Assembly (NCBI RefSeq): GCF_025118155.1
Contig: NW_026251399.1
Coordinates: 248,001 to 312,000 of the forward strand
Length of the DNA stretch: 64,000 nt
Direction of reading: 5' to 3'
From: Cokeromyces recurvatus
Lineage: Eukaryota; Mucoromycota; Mucoromycetes; Mucorales; Mucoraceae
Below the pieces are notes generated by a model. It saw only the letters and a list, made by a program, of their open reading frames with translations. It made no database searches and was not told the DNA's origin. Made by a program: the position numbers and the translations under genes. Below are positions 37,601-49,158 of the stretch, in pieces (the first letter of the stretch is position 1; every line of letters starts with the position of its first letter).

Positions 37601-40600
37601 TGTCATAATCATAAATAAACTTGCTTTTTTTTTTTTATAAATACACATGTATAAATTGCAAGCAGGGCAAAGAAGAGCATGCATAAAAGAATTCATTCAT
37701 ACAAGAACAATAATAAGATATATGCATGTGTAATATACTTGCATATAATGAGAGAATTGAAAATACAAAAGATTATAATTTACCGTGAATGTACCAGTTT
37801 GCCCTTTTGCGTCAACTAGGCGGCCTTGTGTTGTTGTTGGTCACTACCCCCTTTTCTCTTAGAAGAGAGACACAGAAATATCTTTTTTGTTATAAGCATC
37901 AAAAAGAGAAATAAAAATGACAAATATAACATAGTTTGATAACAGATATAGAACTAGACTACATCCTTTTTCCTTTGTATATACAGGTTTGTACTGCAAA
38001 CAGTGTATTGATCGTTATTGCCAAACAACAGTGTCAAAGATAATACATTCCTTAATAACGAACATGATCTATTTTGTGAATTATTATAAAAAGTTTGACA
38101 TATTTGTTTAAACATGGTAGACTGTTGATAATTAATAGAAAAAAGAAATAAGGTACACTTAAAAAAAAAAAAAGAAAAAAAGACCTTTCAAGCATGCTAT
38201 TTTATTATTATTATTCGTTAGCAATGATACATTAAAAATCATTTGAATCGACAAGCCATTTTAATAAAGGACGATTTTACCTGTTGTTTAAACTTATTAT
38301 TTTGAGTCATGATCAATAATAAAGCATTTTTGCTTCTTTTATGATGTGTCTATACTAGATTAGTTCAAGGAAAAGCAACAAGTTAAAAATCATCCTTGAT
38401 GATATTTTGGTGGTAGAATCTTTTTTTTTTCTCAAACTTATCTCACTCTTTTCTGTCCCAAATTTATTCCAAAAATAGTTTATAATATTTATTTGTGTAC
38501 AAAAATAAAATAATAAAAAAAATATTGCATGCAATTTACAAAAAGAAAGACATTAGTTTTTTTTTTTTTTTTTTTCCTTAAAATAACCAGTTGCGTATCT
38601 TTTTAAATAATGGAATATTTTGTTGAGAATAGAATGTTTTCTTCTTTTTATTAAAGCAAAGTGAAGTAGTACGTTGATGTGATGTCTTGTTGATGATAAT
38701 ATTATCTTCCGCTAGTTCCATTTCTAACTGAGAATCATCCCAACGTCTTATTGTTGTTACAGCAACTTGAGGTTCAGAATATCTTTTATAATGGCTACAA
38801 GAAGAAGAAAAGGAAGTGCGAGGTGATTGATTTGCATCCTGACTTGATACCGAAGAAGAGGGTGAAGAGGGTATAAATTGATAATTCATGATAAATATGA
38901 AGGAAGAAAAGAAAGGGAAAAATAAAATAAAATAAAAAAGGGTTCTATTTTATTATTATTATTATCAACTCTACTGGTTTTCTACCTTTCATCTTACGGC
39001 TTTATTATTATTAGCTGTATCATTTGCGGCCTTTGAAATACAATTATTGTTCTTCTTTGACCTTCAAAGCTTGCAGTTATGAACAAAGATAGCTCTAACA
39101 GTGTTCAATCAGTGCAGACTATTTTTCTTCTTATGGAGGAAAAAAAAAAGGATGAAAGTGAATGTTATCAAGAGGATTGAAAATAGATGTGTTTAAACCT
39201 ATCTTCTATTTATACCTACCTTAATTATTTGAGTAACCTATATTCAAAGTCTTCAAATCTGAATGGGTCTCGGTCAATAAATAGATGCATCCTAATTCTT
39301 TGATGAGGTAATGATACTATACCTTTTCATTCATTTTTTTTTTTACTGTCTCTACTAAGTGTAGGAAATTCATTATTAAATTTAACTTTTATATATATTT
39401 ATATGGCAAAATTCTTCTCGATCGAGGCATAGGGCATATTCATTATAAAAACAAAGCTGATTGGTCACTGCTATTCATTCCTCAAGTCTTTAGCGAAACA
39501 AAAGTGCTTATTTGTATAAGATAAAAGGAAATGTATTGCTATACATCATACTATCATTTATTTTGTTATATGTCTTATGACAGGCATGAAAAGTTATATA
39601 ACTTGGTGCTCTTAACAATAATGGAGCAATCAGCTGCAATGCAACGCAGACTCTTAAAAATAAAAAACAGAAATAAATAAAAAAAAAAAATAGAATTTAG
39701 AACCCCTTGATTTCATAATTCTAAAGTCCGAATAGGAAGTAAATGGTGCTTGAAATGAATAACTTGTCTCCATAAAATAAGGAAATTTGTATTGTATACA
39801 TGAATATGATGACTAAGACCCAATAAATGAGCTACTATGTGTACACTTGGATATTATAAAAATGACTTCATAATACTTTACATTTATGTATATTACCTTC
39901 ATGACAGGCTGTGTGTTATATTAGTAGTCAACATGAAATAGAAGTCGCAGATCATGATCCTTATTACTTTTTTTTTTTCATTGAAATTATAAACATTCAG
40001 ATTTGTTTAGATCATGTCAGCCCAGACTGCAGATTAAATTACTAGTAGGGCTATGAAAGCACAACTTTTTGGTAAAGATTATTTAATTAATTAATGTAAT
40101 ATGCTTAAATTATGTATGTAATCAATCGACAACCTTGTGTCATGCTAATCATTGAACTGTGCCGTATATGCTGGCAACTATGTACTGATCTAATAGAATT
40201 ATGCAAGAATTTTACATATTCTCATACATAATTTTGAAGATAATTTTTTTTTTAATTAGTCTGTTAATAACAGTCTTGGGTTTATTTAAAGCAACTATTC
40301 CAGAAAAAAAAAGGTGGTTTCTTTATAATATCAAAAGAATAATAACACTACTAATTATTCACATGATATATTGTTCTATAATACTATTCATCATCATGAT
40401 ATGATTGAATCTTTACTATTATTAATACTTTAACAATGACTAAATGTAAAATGAATATTACAATATACTAGTTTTATTTGAATAATTTCTTTATTATGTA
40501 ATAAGCACTGATTTATTTTTACTAACTTGATTATAAAGACAACAACTACAATCATAACAATTTTCATCATAGTAACATTCTTTCTAAAGCCTTTTACCTT

Positions 40601-41594
40601 TCCCCCTTATCTTGGCAACATCTGTATTTTTTTTTTCCTTTTAACTATCAAAAAGGAGTTTTTTCCTTTTTTTGATCTAACCCAGACAAATGAGTTTCAA
40701 AAATTGTATTCAATGTAAAAAAAAAAAAAAAAAAATTTATTTAATATCAGATCGTGACACTAAAACACGCTTAGGTTTGAACGTGTTTTCTAATGCTCAT
40801 TTTTTTTTTCTCTTCATGCGAGAAAAATAGCTTGTACTCAAGAAATACTGTTACTAGCTATTAACAAGAGTCGTATTTCAAAGGTTATTTTTTTTAATTG
40901 GTTAAAAGGAAAAAAAAATCCCACGTAAAGTAATAGTAACGTGCAATAAAAATTGCCTTTATCCTAATGTTACCTTTAAAAATAACTCTATTTGACAGAA
41001 CTTTGCAAGAGCACATGAAATTTTTGTACTCACACTTCTTCCATTTTTTTTTTCATATTTCTCAAGTGTGTTTTATAACCATAAAAGGCTGAATTCTAAC
41101 AAAGCTATTCTTCTTATTTCTTGTCAAATCATGAAAATAGAATGATTCAACGTTAGTAACATATCATTCTAGTTCCACTTTAATGATGTTGTTAGCTTTT
41201 TTTTTGTAAACAATAGAGAGCACCCAGGTTGCAACTGAATATAGTTTTCGAGTTGAACTTTTTTTTTTTTATTTTTTTAATTTCCAACAAAAATCAGCTA
41301 TGTCACAAACAAAAAAAAGAGCATTTTAACATTAATAAATATGTTGGAAAATGGTTTACATTTGAAGAAAAGAAATAGAAAAAAAGTAAGTTCCTAATTG
41401 TAATATTATTTTGCTACCAGCTTCGAATCCTTATAGATAAATATTATATAATTCATCTGAAAGCGCGTCGCCTTTTACAAGTGAAATGTAAGCAATGAAA
41501 AAGAAGCTTGCTGTTTCATATATGTATTATTTGTAGAGAGAAAAAAAAAAAGAAATAGCAGCCTTTTTTTTTTTCTTTATCTTATTTTTTTTTA
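37601..41594. other. 4 kb gene-poor region
   Basis: Almost no coding signal apart from the minus-strand frame at 38578-38889. Sequence is AT-rich with T/A runs (38557-38578, 40717-40735, 41260-41280). I found no terminal inverted repeats, long terminal repeats, tRNA boxes or snRNA motifs. Frames at 40201-40404 and 40527-40718 are hydrophobic translations of T-rich DNA and were not accepted. A CG-richer spot (GAAAGCGCGTCGCC, about 41459-41472) lies 125 bases before the Sur7-like start. Confidence 0.5.
38578..38889 (-). CDS. small Ser-rich protein, unrecognised
   Basis: Single exon, 103 codons, from MNYQFIPSSPSSS at 38889. The first third is Ser/Pro/Gln-rich and disordered; the middle (VAVTTIRRWDDSQLEMELAEDN) looks structured; the end is basic and aromatic (IPLFKKIRNWLF). 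Not homopolymer-coded and with its own C/T-poor upstream region. No family recognised. It is isolated in a gene desert, which lowers confidence. Confidence 0.45.
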   Translation of the reverse strand: MNYQFIPSSPSSSVSSQDANQSPRTSFSSSCSHYKRYSEPQVAVTTIRRWDDSQLEMELAEDNIIINKTSHQRTTSLCFNKKKKTFYSQQNIPLFKKIRNWLF

Positions 41595-42616
41595 ATGATA
41601 AAACAGCGAACAAAACTGAAAATAGCAGGATCTTTTTTTATATTTTCATCTTTTATACTTGAATTGTTCGTGATAATAGGTCAATTATCAAATAAACCAT
41701 TTATAAATTTGATTTATTTTCTCAAAGCAAATAATCCTCGATATGATTTATCCTATAGCTTTAGCTTATGGTAAAAAAAAAGGAAAAGAAAAAGAAAAGA
41801 GAGAGAGAGAAATAGGTCATTAAGCTCACTATTTTATTATGCACAAGGTCATACTGTCAAGGCCATTTTGATGCCCCCATTCAAAATTGTAGTGCTCCAA
41901 TTGCAGCTTATAACTGGGCAAGAACACCAGGTTTTAATCAAATGTTACCCACTTATGCATCTAGTAAGCATGTCAATCAACTATTTTTAGCATTCTTTAT
42001 TCTTTGTGCTATTAGTTTTATTTCAAGTTTCTTACTTTGGTTAACAACATTATTGCATTGTTGTAAAAGTTATTATTATTATTCTATTATCGTCTTTCTG
42101 ACTATCATGAGTGTACTGAACGTTATCATCATGCTCATCGTCTTGATTTTATCCCTCATCATCGTCATTTCGAGTGCAAAAGCAATGACAAGAGCAAGTA
42201 TCTATTGGAATGGTTATGCAGGAAATGCTATTTGGCTTACAATTGCTTCTGTCTTTACTTGGTTATTTGCAGCTACATGTTATGTAATCATTCTTCGAAT
42301 CTATTCTAATAAATCATCAAAATCTTCTCCTCGTATACATCCCATATCATCAAGACCTCAAAAGGAAAGAAAAGAAGGATATCAACACTATGATTATGAC
42401 CCATTTGATTTGACACACTATCATCAGCCTTATCGATTACATCGACAGCAGCAATTCTCACTTAATCATCATCACTACCACCACCCACAGCCTACACTAC
42501 CACAACTTTACTCTACACATGAAGGCTTACCAACTCAACACTATACAACTCCTATGTTTACTAACAAACCTAATACTATTATTAATAACCACTCAAATGA
42601 AAAGCATTATTATTAA
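41595..42616 (+). CDS. Sur7/PalI-type four-helix membrane protein
   Basis: Two exons. Exon 1 starts [15 protein letters not shown] at 41595 with a first hydrophobic helix and ends SYSFSL; the intron begins GTAAAAAA at about 41769 and ends ATGCACAAG at 41847. Exon 2 begins [16 protein letters not shown], the W-x-x-C type extracellular loop motif shared by Sur7/PalI and claudin-like proteins, followed by three more helices ([49 protein letters not shown]). The cytosolic tail is His/Tyr/Gln-rich ([14 protein letters not shown]) and ends SNEKHYY. Family members sit in plasma-membrane eisosome domains (Sur7) or in pH sensing (PalI/Rim9). Which branch this belongs to is not resolved. Confidence 0.78.
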
Positions 42617-43204
<588 letters not shown>

Positions 43205-44117
43205 TTACAGTTCTTTAGGAGAAATTAAGCCTGATTGTTGTAATAGCAATAATTGCCTTTTCTTCTTTGCAGTAGTCGTAGTCCTTTGATGAATTGAATA
43301 GACTTGATTCTTGTTCTTCTTCTTTACCATCAAATGTTTATTATTACAGAAAAGTAATGATGATGTTGTTGTTGTTTTACCCTTTTCTGTAATAGATGGA
43401 TGATAAGGAGGCGTTAATGGTAAATCAACATGATTGTGATTGGCCGAGGATATAAGCGTATTCGTTGCATGTTGATATAGAATGTTATGTTTAGAATGAT
43501 TAACAATAGGATCAATAGACATCACACTAGTTGCATGTGATAATAATTGATTTGCATAGAGTTGAAGAGTTTCCAGGTTGATATGTAATTGAAAATCAAT
43601 TAAAAAGAGCAATTCTAATTCTAATTGATTTAACTCATAAAGAGACAGTCCCCCTACTTTAGCATATCTACTATTTGTATAGTAAATATCCGAAGTACAT
43701 TTAGAAGCAACAGTAATACTAGCATAGAAATTTGATAAGTCTTATTATTATTATTATTATCATTCAATTTAGTAACTACCTTGTAACAAGTAATCGATGT
43801 ATATTATATGAGTTAATCGTAATCCCATTGGATATACGGTCAAAATAAATAAGTGTAGATAATAACACTTCATTTGTGAAAGGTGTAAATTTGTAGATTC
43901 GATCAAGATAGGATAAAATTGAAATAGTGGGTATCGTTCTTGAATGAAAATAGGTGATTTGGGTATCTTTTATATCTTGATTAGCTTCTATCATCGACTC
44001 AACTAAACTAGCAACTATTCTTATTAATGCTTGAATAGGAAACTGTGCAATATTCATCACCATCTCTTGTTGTCGTCGTTCGTCTTCTTCTTCTTCTTCT
44101 TTATTATTAAAGGACAT
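43205..44117 (-). CDS. Pho80-like cyclin
   Basis: Two exons. Start chosen at MSFNNKEEEE (44117); an upstream in-frame ATG at 44159 would add a Phe-rich stretch that looks unnatural. The cyclin box has FPIQALIRIVASLVESMIEAN, FHSRTIPTISILSYLDRIYKFTP, EVLLSTLIYFDRI and, after an intron (ACAAG|GTAGTT ... TGCTAG), VASKCTSDIYYTNSRYAKVGG and LNQLELELLFLIDFQL. The SDIYYTNSRYAKVGG block is diagnostic of Pho80/Pcl7-type cyclins that pair with a Pho85-like kinase in phosphate and carbon signalling. The C-terminal region is disordered. Its stop codon lies inside the AGTTAC repeat. Confidence 0.85.
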
Positions 44118-44159
44118 AACATGAATAATAGAAAAGAAGAAGAAATAATGCTGCTGCAA

Positions 44160-44462
44160 TTAAATTCATTAAATAGAAAAAATGGAATAACATGAACAGG
44201 GTAATATTTTCGAATATTTCTTCTTCCTCGTGTATAACTTTAGACAGATTGATTGGGCTAATTTATGGTCCAATTATATGCATATAAGCATATAAATATA
44301 TCTTTATGTCGGGGAATTTATTTTTTATTTTTTTTTTTTTGTTTTTTTTTTAAACGGGTTCTATGAACGCGTATCATTAGAAACGCGCCTTTTTTTTTTT
44401 TTGTGAACAAAACAATATTAAAAAAAAAATTTTTTTTCCCCCATTCTTGAACAGTATAAACA
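44160..44462. promoter_or_regulatory. divergent promoter with MCB-like sites (Pho80-like and MTA1-type genes)
   Basis: 303 bases between outward start codons. It contains ACGCGT at 44367-44372 and ACGCGC at 44383-44388, 90 and 75 bases upstream of the methyltransferase ATG. ACGCGT is the MluI cell-cycle box bound by MBF in fungi and drives G1/S expression. CpG-rich hexamers are rare in this AT-rich DNA, so the pair stands out. Binding is inferred. Confidence 0.5.
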
Positions 44463-45480
44463 ATGTCTTCAAGAGAATCAACACCTTTGAGTAGCTCAGG
44501 TGTAGATGAACTTCATGAAGACACTGTCACTGATAAAGATCTTCGAGCTCTACTAAGAAGAGAGATCGATCTACAACTTCAAATCGATGCTATTCAAGCT
44601 GAAATTCAACAATTAGAAGAGCGTTTGGGTACTAAAGTTGAAGAGGAAGTAGAAGAGCAAGGTAATCAAACCAAAATATATATATATTTTTTTTAGATAT
44701 ATAAAATGAGACTCATTTATTTTAAAAAAAAAATATAGATTTGGAAGAATTTGAAGCACCTGAATGGTGTATACCTATTAAAGCTAATGTCATGACATTT
44801 GATTGGGATGTAAAGTAAATGACGTTTGAATAATATTATTTATTAATCTTATTATTCTATTATAGTCTTTAGCAAAAGAAGTACAATTTGATGTCATTGT
44901 AACTGATCCACCATGGCAACTTGCAACTCATGCACCTACTCGAGGTGTAAAGTTTATTTTTTTTTATAGTTCTTGTTTGATAAAATAAATATTTATGTAT
45001 ACATACATACTAAATGATTCTGATACATAGGTTGCTATTGCATATCAACAATTACCTGATATTTGTATTGAAGATATTCCTATACCCAAACTCCAAAAGA
45101 ATGGCTTCCTCTTCATCTGGGTCATTAACAACAAATATGCAAAGGCTTTTGAATTAATGGAGAAATGGGGATACACCTATGTGGACGATATTACTTGGGT
45201 TAAACAAACAGTGAATCGTCGTATGGCAAAGGGACATGGATATTATCTTCAACATGCAAAAGAAACATGTCTTGTAGGTAAAAAAGGTGATGACCCACCT
45301 AATTGTCGTCACTCTGTTGGATCCGATGTCATCTTTTCAGAAAGACGAGGACAAAGTCAGAAACCAGAAGAATTATATGAATTAATCGAAGAATTAGTAC
45401 CTAATGGAAAATATTTGGAAATCTTTGGTAGAAAGAACAATTTACGAGATTATTGGGTTACAATTGGCAATGAATTATAA
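44463..45480 (+). CDS. MTA1: MTA1-type MT-A70 adenine methyltransferase (likely DNA 6mA)
   Basis: Four exons, about 260 residues. The N-terminus MSSRESTPLSSSGVDELHED leads into a short coiled coil (REIDLQLQIDAIQAEIQQLEE is its core, given here only as IDAIQAEIQQLEERLG). The catalytic domain has EAPEWCIPIKANVMTFDWD, FDVIVTDPPWQL (the DPPW adenine-methylase motif), APTRGVAIAYQQL, NGFLFIWVINNKYAKAF, WVKQTVNRRMAKGHGYYLQ, HAKETCLVGKKG and a C-terminal ELYELIEELVPNGKYLEIFGR with RKNNLRDYW. The DPPWQLATHAPTRG form and the short coiled-coil N-terminus match MTA1, the ciliate and early-diverging-fungal enzyme for N6-methyladenine in DNA, rather than METTL3 or METTL14. MTA1 works with partner MTA9 and small DNA-binding subunits, none of which are in this window. 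Confidence 0.85.
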
Positions 45481-45513
45481 AATAAAAGGAAAAAAAATGG
45501 GAGTTTATTATTA

Positions 45514-45771
45514 TTAAGAGTAAAATATACGATGACAATTGATTCTTGTAGCAGTTATTTGTGACATGAGTAAATTATGTCTTTCGTTACATTTGTCAAT
45601 ATATTGCATGACATCTGTTAATGTTCTTGGGGATGATTGTAAAGAGTCTAGATCACCACTTATTAATTGCTTTAAAGTGACATAAATAGTTGTAACAGGC
45701 TTTTGAATGACAACAGCTTCATCATCAAGTTGTATCAAGTTTACCTCTTCTTCTTTATTGAATTGATCCAT
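45514..45771 (-). CDS. small protein, unrecognised
   Basis: Single exon, 85 residues from MDQFNKEEEVNLIQL at 45771; the frame upstream of it is a (CAT)n repeat-coded Ile run (45775-45807). The protein has an acidic start and a helical remainder (IYVTLKQLISGDLDSL, TLTDVMQYIDKCNERHNLLMSQ). Convergent with the methyltransferase gene, only 33 bases between stop codons. It resembles a small subunit of a helical complex; no family named. Confidence 0.55.
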   Translation of the reverse strand: MDQFNKEEEVNLIQLDDEAVVIQKPVTTIYVTLKQLISGDLDSLQSSPRTLTDVMQYIDKCNERHNLLMSQITATRINCHRIFYS

Positions 45772-46001
45772 AATAATAATAATGATGATGATGATGATGA
45801 TGATGATCAAAAAAAAAAAAAATAAGCAAGTAAACAAAATGAAAATGGATTATAAATATCAATTTACAACAATTGTTGTCAAAAACAAAAAATGATTGAC
45901 TACAAGCAGCATAACATTCTCTAGGAGGATAAAGATAACTACGATAATAAGTGATTACCTGGTATTTTCTTTATTTTATTTTAGTCTTACAATAATTAGA
46001 T

Positions 46002-46424
46002 TTAAAAGGAAGATAAAGAAGAAAATGAGCGATTTAGATTGCTTGTTGAATAATAATAGTGATGATGATAGGTAGGCGGTGGTAAAGAGATCACAGAAGA
46101 AGAAGAAGATAATGATATTAAAGAGCTGTATTTCATGATAACCTCATCATGATTTAAAGTAGATGTCATACTGCAAAGTGAATTCTTCTGACGTTGACGA
46201 GTGGTAAATGATAGAAAGCTGGAAGTCTTTTCTTTTAATCGAGACATATGTTCTGGACTGTCAATGATGATAAAGTTCCAAAGCTGATTATCTCGTTGTA
46301 ATCCAAACAAATGACGTTTTTTATAAACGATAAGGAACGTTAAAAGAAGAGTGACAGAAAGCAAACTAATTAAGATGATAAAGGTGGATGTCTTTGTCGT
46401 TGTACCAAGTTGAATAACAGCCAT
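46002..46424 (-). CDS. single-pass membrane protein, unrecognised
   Basis: Single exon, about 140 residues from MAVIQLGTTTKTSTF at 46424 (an extension to 46586 translates T-rich DNA as Tyr/Phe/Leu and was not used). One transmembrane helix (ILISLLSVTLLLTFLIVY) near residues 15-35 is followed by basic residues and a Ser-rich cytosolic tail with PPPTY, a possible PY-type motif for a Nedd4/Rsp5 ligase. Ends RSFSSLSSF. No family recognised. Confidence 0.55.
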   Translation of the reverse strand: MAVIQLGTTTKTSTFIILISLLSVTLLLTFLIVYKKRHLFGLQRDNQLWNFIIIDSPEHMSRLKEKTSSFLSFTTRQRQKNSLCSMTSTLNHDEVIMKYSSLISLSSSSSVISLPPPTYHHHYYYSTSNLNRSFSSLSSF

Positions 46425-46990
46425 GATTAGGATAAAGAAGTAAATATATAAGCAGCCTATATATAATAAAGAAAGCATACTTAAAAAGGAGAAGATGTAC
46501 ATATAAAATAGACAACAGTAAATTAATATCTCTTTATTTATACATATTAAATAAAGTAGATCAAAGAAGCACTTGATGACATTCATAAGCTCCTTTGTAT
46601 ATCTACAATATTAATTGAATCACATATATCCCTTGGATAAATAACATTATTTGACAGATGATATGTGCTAACATTCAGGGGGAGAAGAAGAAAGTAATCA
46701 CCTTGTAAATAAATAAATAATTGCTTATGTAATAAACGGAAAGACTGCAAAAAAACTTATCATAAAAGTGCAGCAATACATGATTATTCTGATGGCTAAT
46801 AAATGTATCTCATTTATTAAAATTTATTATCAACCAATTAAACAAAATAAAAATTAAGGAAAAATAATCACATTACATTTTCAGGCCCCACTTTTTTTTT
46901 TATTATTTATTTATTTAATAGCCTTTTTTTTTCTTTTTATTTATTTATTTATTTATTTATTTATTTCCCCTTTCTTTATCAAAAAGTATT
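46425..46990. other. intergenic, divergent
   Basis: 566 bases, no gene. (TTTA)n repeats at 46903-46970, the last block directly before the tropomyosin start with a CCCC/TTTC stretch. Holds the promoters of the membrane protein and tropomyosin genes. Confidence 0.45.
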
Positions 46991-47503
46991 ATGGAAAAGT
47001 TTAAGGAGGTAAGGAAAAAAAAAAAAAAGAAGAGAGAGAGATATTTTATGGAATTCTAAAAATTAATTATAATAATGAATATAGAAACTCGCTACTCTTC
47101 GTGCCGAAGTTGATACTGCCACTAGACGTGCTGAAGAAATGGAACAAAAGGCAAAGCAACTCGAAGCTGAGCATGAACAAAAAGATAGCAAGTTGAATAA
47201 CCTTCAAAATCGTGCTAAAGATTTAGAGGATTCGCTTGAAACTGCTGAAGCCAATTTGAAACAAGCTACTTCTGAGTAAGTTACGAAAAAAAAAATGTAT
47301 ATGGGGAAGAAGAAAATAACACTATTTTGGTATTATATAGCTATCGTGAAGCAGATTTACGTGCTGAACAATTAAGTAAGAAGGCTATCAAATTAGAACA
47401 AGAAATTGCTGTCTGGAATAAGAAAAATGCTGAATTGGAAGCCAAATATCAAGCTGCTAAGGCTGAAATGGATGAATTAGAGGGTCAAATGGAAGGCGTG
47501 TAA
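46991..47503 (+). CDS. tropomyosin, short form
   Basis: Three exons. Exon 1 is only MEKFKE (46991-47008); exon 2 starts KLATLRAEVDTATRRAEEME; exon 3 begins YREADLRAEQLSKK and ends LEGQMEGV with TAA at 47501-47503. The whole protein is one heptad coiled coil with Ala clusters, and the start matches fungal tropomyosins (MDKLREKINAARAE in fission yeast). Tropomyosin polymerises head to tail along actin cables and guides myosin V and formin activity. It is about 123 residues; yeast Tpm2 and Cdc8 have 161. N- and C-termini align while about 38 residues, one actin-binding period, seem missing from the middle. No extra exon is visible in the two introns. Confidence 0.85.
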
Positions 47504-47674
47504 ATAAATAAACCCATTTACATGAACTTGTTTATTTTATTTTAAAACGGTCAATTTTACATATAAACAAGTAGCACAGAAAAAAAAACTATTATTTATT
47601 TATTTATTTTTATACATTTATCAAATAAGGAGTTTTGTAACAGAAAAAAAAAATAAAAAAAATAAAAAAAAAAA

Positions 47675-48771
47675 TTATGGTTCAACGGGAATATCAAGGT
47701 CAGGACCATTATTTACAGGAACAACTTGAGTAGGATTAATATGTCTATGTGACATATAATAATGTTTCTTGATGTGATCCATATGAACAGTTTCTTTGAC
47801 TATAATAAAAATAAAAAAGTGAGTATGTAATAAAACCAGATAAAAAGAAAGAAAACGAAGTCTTCGCTTACCTCCTGGCTTTTGATAGATTCGACGTGTC
47901 CATTTCAAAATATTGGGATAATTATGTTCAATTGAGCCCAAATTACACTTGAAGTGTCCAAAATAAACAGGATCAAATCTATTAAACAAATAAATAAATA
48001 GACACGAGGTAAAATAAAAATAAAAATAAATACCTGACAATAGTTGTAAATAAACGAATATCTGCTTCAGTAAATGTATCCTGAACTAAATATTTCTTTC
48101 CCTCGAGCATTTTCTCAACACGATCCAAAGATTTAAATAAAGGATATACATGATTTTCATCTATGAGAAACAAGTTAAATGATTACATAACATCGCCCTC
48201 CCCCTTTCTTTCTTTCTTACAAGCATCTTGAGTAGTAGCAAACCCAGACTTATAAACACCATTATTAATGGTATCGTAAATCCATTCATTATTTTCATCA
48301 ATTTCTTTTTGAAGATGTTCGGGATAATAATTCAATTCTGCCTTTTCTTTACTTAAAAAGCGATTAAAGGCAGTATTAAAGATACGAATAATTTCCGAAC
48401 TTTCGTTATTAACGATTGTTTTAAGCTTTTTATCCCACAAGACGGGGACAGTGAATCGACCTTGATAGTTGGGATTAACCATCAAATAGAGATCTCGAAG
48501 ATAAGAAGCATTGTTGATCGTATCTGGGATAGCACCAGGACATTCTTCAGCTGTTGAAAACTTCCATCCTTGATCTAACATTAAGAAATCAACGACAGAG
48601 AGACCAATGAAGCTGTCTAGACCTTTCAAGTTACGAACAATAGCTGTACGATGAGCCTATATCATAAGTTTAATTAAAATTTAAAATTAAACAAAAGATG
48701 TAGGGTCCATATTTTATTTTACCCAAGGACAAGCCCATGAAATGTAAAGATGATAACGATCACTAATTCAT

Positions 48772-48806
<35 letters not shown>

Positions 48807-48993
48807 CACGACCCTTATGTATAATATATAATATCACTTACCGTTCAGCAGCAAACTTTGCATTTGGATTATCTTCAATTATATCACGGAAAATAGATTG
48901 CTGACGTCTAAATTCACCATCTTTAGAAGCCCACTTGAGAATAGCAGGTTGTTCATTAGAAGACTTGTCAGTAGTAGTAGTAGCAATAGACAT
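47675..48993 (-). CDS. glutathionyl-hydroquinone reductase (Ecm4/Xi-class GST)
   Basis: Starts MSIATTTTDKSSNEQ at 48993; five to six exons, ending DLDIPVEP at 47675. The catalytic motif reads YHLYISWACPWAHRT with Cys, and is split by an intron at CPW|AHR. Further blocks: LSVVDFLMLDQGWKF, LYLMVNPNYQGRFTVPVLWD, TIVNNESSEIIRIFN, LFKSLDRVEKMLEGKKYL, TEADIRLFTTIVRFDPVYFGHF, NILKWTRRIYQ and a C-terminal INPTQVVPVNNGPDL. This is the standard order for Ecm4/YqjG enzymes, which reduce glutathionylated quinones. One intron holds a (TA)n repeat (48775-48800). The gene starts 165 bases downstream of the tandem array, so the array borders or forms its promoter. Confidence 0.9.
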
Positions 48994-49158
48994 AGTTTGT
49001 TTAAATATAAAAGTCTTTGTTGTTGATAATGTATTAAAAAATGAAGATGAAGTTTTCGATATAAAAATCCTTTTGATAACAAAAAGAGCATAAAGATGAT
49101 GATAAATAAATAAAAAGAATTAAACTTATTTATGCTGCTGCTTTAAAAAAAAAAAAAA

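Noticed and set aside
40201..40718. Two hydrophobic plus-strand frames in the 38-41 kb desert
   Set aside because: Translations of T-rich DNA as Ile/Phe/Leu, with no signal, domain or splice support.
41415..41440. CAGCTTCGAATCC, resembling a tRNA B box
   Set aside because: No A box, no acceptor stem and no anticodon arm around it.
43205..44159. Upstream ATG (44159) for the Pho80-like cyclin
   Set aside because: Adds a Phe-rich stretch unlike cyclin N-termini; the ATG at 44117 is followed by normal sequence. Not excluded.
44160..44462. Whether the Pho80-like cyclin and MTA1 form a functional pair
   Set aside because: Only shared promoter position supports it; no protein-level evidence, so not claimed beyond the promoter note.
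48879..49091. Leu-rich minus-strand frame at the Ecm4-like start, a possible targeting leader
   Set aside because: It is in a different frame from the MSIATTTT start, and the correct frame has no upstream ATG.
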